NCBI GenBank assembly: GCA_964519145.1
Contig: CAZFHL010000011.1
Location: 1 to 15,130, forward strand
Source of the DNA: CAZFHL01 sp964519145
GTDB lineage: Bacteria > Patescibacteriota > Minisyncoccia > Phycocordibacterales > WO2-35-19
Length of the DNA: 15,130 nt
Reading direction: 5' to 3'
Numbering within the stretch: the stretch's first letter is position 1; every line of letters starts with the position of its first letter. A program made the translations under genes and the position numbers. The notes below the pieces were generated by a model. The model did not search any database. It worked only from the letters and a program-made list of their open reading frames with translations, and was not told the DNA's origin. Shown one piece after another: positions 13,213 to 15,130 of this stretch.

Positions 13213-13857
13213 ATGACAAAAGAAAGATTTGGCAAATTTATTGTTATTGAAGGTGGAGATGGTGCAGGTAAAACATCTGTTATCAATGGCTTGAAAGATC
13301 ATTTTTCAGCTTCAAATTTTGTTTTCACAAAAGAACCAGGAGGTAATGATATCTCGGATAAAATCAGGTCTGTTATTTTAGGATCTGATTGGTCTCAAAT
13401 TTCAGCCGATCCGTTATTTTTACTTTTTTGGTCTTCGAGGATTACAAATTTAGAAACAGTAGTTTGGCCTGCAGTTAAAAGAGGGAATAATGTTATTTGT
13501 GACAGATTTGATGCTTCTACATTTGCTTATCAAATAAGAGGGCAAAAGAATACACATTTGATGGATCTTTTTGAAAGATTTAGAAGAGATTTTGTATCGA
13601 TGCTCGCACCATCATTATATATATATTTAGATGTTGATCCTAAAATCGGAAGAAAGCGAGCACTATCTTCTAGGGGTCAAGATACAAATTATTTTGATGA
13701 AAAAGATTTGGATTTTTATAATTTGGTTAGAGCAGGTTATTTTGAATTTTTCAGGACATATGCTCAAAATAAATATAGAGTAGTTGATGCGAATAGACCA
13801 TTTGATGAAGTTTTGAAAGAGGTCGTTGGTTTAGTTGGTAAAAATTTAGAATGTTAG
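13213..13857 (+). CDS. tmk: thymidylate kinase
   Basis: Tmk phosphorylates dTMP to dTDP with ATP in the cytoplasm. ATG 13213 gives 214 residues, the family's usual size, and a GAGGTG close upstream acts as ribosome binding site; the frame extends upstream through the promoter and the ThyX-like gene, so a longer start is rejected. Motifs: P-loop GGDGAGKT (14-21), EPGG (41-44), the DRF nucleoside-binding motif in VICDRFDAST, and an Arg-containing lid region RGQDTNYFDEKD. It is divergent from the ThyX-like gene, which makes its substrate. A strong hairpin terminator follows. Confidence 0.95.
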   Translation: MTKERFGKFIVIEGGDGAGKTSVINGLKDHFSASNFVFTKEPGGNDISDKIRSVILGSDWSQISADPLFLLFWSSRITNLETVVWPAVKRGNNVICDRFDASTFAYQIRGQKNTHLMDLFERFRRDFVSMLAPSLYIYLDVDPKIGRKRALSSRGQDTNYFDEKDLDFYNLVRAGYFEFFRTYAQNKYRVVDANRPFDEVLKEVVGLVGKNLEC

Positions 13858-13864
13858 TGTGTTT

Positions 13865-13900
13865 AAGACCTTTTTATTTTATAAAAAGGTCTTTGTTTTT
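13865..13900 (+). terminator. intrinsic terminator after tmk
   Basis: AAGACCTTTTTAT (13865-13877) pairs perfectly with ATAAAAAGGTCTT (13881-13893) around TTT, followed by TGTTTTT. Its tail overlaps the -35 region of the glyA promoter. Confidence 0.85.
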
Positions 13901-13922
13901 ATCATGCAATTCATGCTATATT
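13893..13922 (+). promoter_or_regulatory. promoter of glyA, leaderless
   Basis: TTGTTT (13893-13898) and TATATT (13917-13922) are 18 bases apart. The ATG at 13930 follows the -10 box by seven bases, as for the VTT-domain gene and rplK, so the mRNA is probably leaderless. Confidence 0.55.
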
Positions 13923-13929
13923 CATATTA

Positions 13930-15129
13930 ATGAAAGATAAACAGATAAAAAAACTAATAGATTTGGAGAAAAAGAGGCAAAAAACGTTTATAAATTTAAT
14001 TGCTTCTGAAAATTATGTATCAAAAGATGTGTTAGAAGCTTTGGGGAGCGAGTTTACGAACAAATATGCAGAAGGTTATGCGGGGGCTAGATATTATGGC
14101 GGCAACGAGGTTGTTGATAAACTAGAAAATATTTGTAAAGATAGAGCTTTGAAATTGTTTAAACTAAATAAAGATGATTGGTCTGTTAATGTTCAGCCAT
14201 TATCAGGATCGCCTGCAAATTTGGCAGTTTATTTGGGCTTGGTACCGCAAGGTGGAAAGATAATGGGGATGTCTTTAGACCACGGTGGGCATTTGACCCA
14301 CGGGCATAGAGTTTCTATTACAGGTAAATTTTGGAATCAAGTTTCCTATGGTGTAAATAAACAAACAGAACAGATTGATTATAAAGAAATAGAAAATATA
14401 GCTTTAAAAGAAGAACCAAATTTAATCGTAGCCGGGTTTACTGCATATCCTCGATTTATTGATTTTAAAAAAATGCGAGAGATAGCTGATTTGGTAGATG
14501 CATATTTAATGGTGGATATGTCTCATTTTGCTGGACTTGTGGCTGGGGGAGTTTATGAATCTCCTTTTTTATATGCAGATGTCGTCACTACTACCACTCA
14601 TAAAACTTTAAGAGGTCCTAGAGGAGCTATTATTTTTACAAATAAAAAAAGCAAAATAGCTTTATCTAAAAATATTGATATTGAAAAAGTGATAGATAAA
14701 GCAGTTTTTCCGGGGATTCAGGGTGGTCCTCATATAAACAACATAGCATCAGTAGGAGTGGCTTTACTAGAAGCAAATACTTTAAATTTTAAAAAATATG
14801 CAAAACAAATTTTAAAAAATGCCAAAACTTTATCTTACGAATTGCAAAAATTAGGTTGGAGGATTATTTCTGGTGGGACAGATACACATTTAATTTTGAT
14901 GGATACTTTTATGAATGGTAAAGGTCTTTCTGGTAAAATAGCTAGTGAACTTTTAGAAAAAAATAATATTATTGTAAATAAAAATACAATACCTTTTGAT
15001 ACACGAAGCCCAATGGATCCTTCTGGCATAAGGGTTGGCACTCCTGCGGAAACAACTAGAGGCAAAAAAGAAAAAGATTTTTTGTTAATCGCCAAAAAAA
15101 TTGATAAAATATTAAAGTCTAATATATAA
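13930..15129 (+). CDS. glyA: serine hydroxymethyltransferase
   Basis: GlyA converts serine and tetrahydrofolate to glycine and methylene-THF, the one-carbon donor for dTMP synthesis. The 399-residue protein is complete, with TAA at 15127-15129, and slightly shorter than the E. coli enzyme (417). Signatures: LIASENYVS (23-31) with the conserved Glu, YAEGYAGARYYGG (46-58), LSGSPAN (91-97), DHGGHLTHG (117-125), VDMSHFAGL (195-203), and the PLP-binding Lys225 in TTTTHKTLRGPRG. It should be a cytoplasmic PLP-dependent dimer. It directly follows tmk but has its own promoter and no Shine-Dalgarno site. Confidence 0.97.
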   Translation: MKDKQIKKLIDLEKKRQKTFINLIASENYVSKDVLEALGSEFTNKYAEGYAGARYYGGNEVVDKLENICKDRALKLFKLNKDDWSVNVQPLSGSPANLAVYLGLVPQGGKIMGMSLDHGGHLTHGHRVSITGKFWNQVSYGVNKQTEQIDYKEIENIALKEEPNLIVAGFTAYPRFIDFKKMREIADLVDAYLMVDMSHFAGLVAGGVYESPFLYADVVTTTTHKTLRGPRGAIIFTNKKSKIALSKNIDIEKVIDKAVFPGIQGGPHINNIASVGVALLEANTLNFKKYAKQILKNAKTLSYELQKLGWRIISGGTDTHLILMDTFMNGKGLSGKIASELLEKNNIIVNKNTIPFDTRSPMDPSGIRVGTPAETTRGKKEKDFLLIAKKIDKILKSNI

Positions 15130-15130
15130 A

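Noticed and set aside
1..15130. CRISPR arrays, tRNA or rRNA genes
   Set aside because: No regularly spaced direct repeats were seen, and no tRNA cloverleaf or rRNA sequence was recognised by eye on either strand.

Overview
The window is AT-rich bacterial DNA with short intergenic gaps and the standard genetic code (TGA is used as stop, for example after folD and the response regulator). Gene content, very small protein sizes, many genes without Shine-Dalgarno sites, a ThyX-like protein built of two modules and an L11 gene with no L1 gene behind it all suggest a Candidate Phyla Radiation (Patescibacteria) genome, most likely of the Parcubacteria type. That placement is inference; no rRNA is present.

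Region by region: 1-60 may hold the tail of an upstream gene. 74-1597 is an accessory patch: a palindromic hairpin, then two tandem paralogous genes of unknown function (191-814 and 965-1597), the first strikingly GC-rich and the second with host-like AT-rich codons. 1674-1853 (minus) is a short ORF whose open frame continues upstream without a start codon. 2040-4812 is an operon: a small unknown protein, a three-helix membrane protein, a GAF/PAS histidine kinase and a stand-alone receiver. 4989-5558 (minus) is a TVP38/TMEM64 (VTT) membrane protein, divergent from folD (5603-6436). 6670-8982 holds a SIMPL-domain protein and a 495-residue protein I cannot assign. 9115-10394 is the secE-nusG-rplK cluster. 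10658-13857 is a pyrimidine deoxynucleotide group: two-domain dCTP deaminase (dcd), convergent ThyX-like protein, divergent thymidylate kinase (tmk). glyA (13930-15129) closes the window.

The metabolic genes fit one theme. Dcd feeds dUTP/dUMP, the ThyX-like protein would methylate dUMP with methylene-tetrahydrofolate, Tmk phosphorylates dTMP, GlyA makes methylene-tetrahydrofolate from serine and FolD interconverts one-carbon folates.

The most unusual signal is non-coding. A 120-130-base element occurs at least twice (4825-4952 and 6467-6598), probably three times (10454-10572) and perhaps as a fourth relic (9874-9936). The two clear copies share a nearly identical core and conserved internal-loop bases, while their long stems differ in sequence but stay perfectly paired through compensatory changes. 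Each clear copy lies 30-60 bases downstream of a stop codon and in the same orientation relative to that gene (dedA-like, folD, rplK). This looks like a conserved structured RNA or cruciform family in 3' untranslated regions. Several genes also show a -10 hexamer only 6-7 bases before the ATG, which implies leaderless mRNAs.
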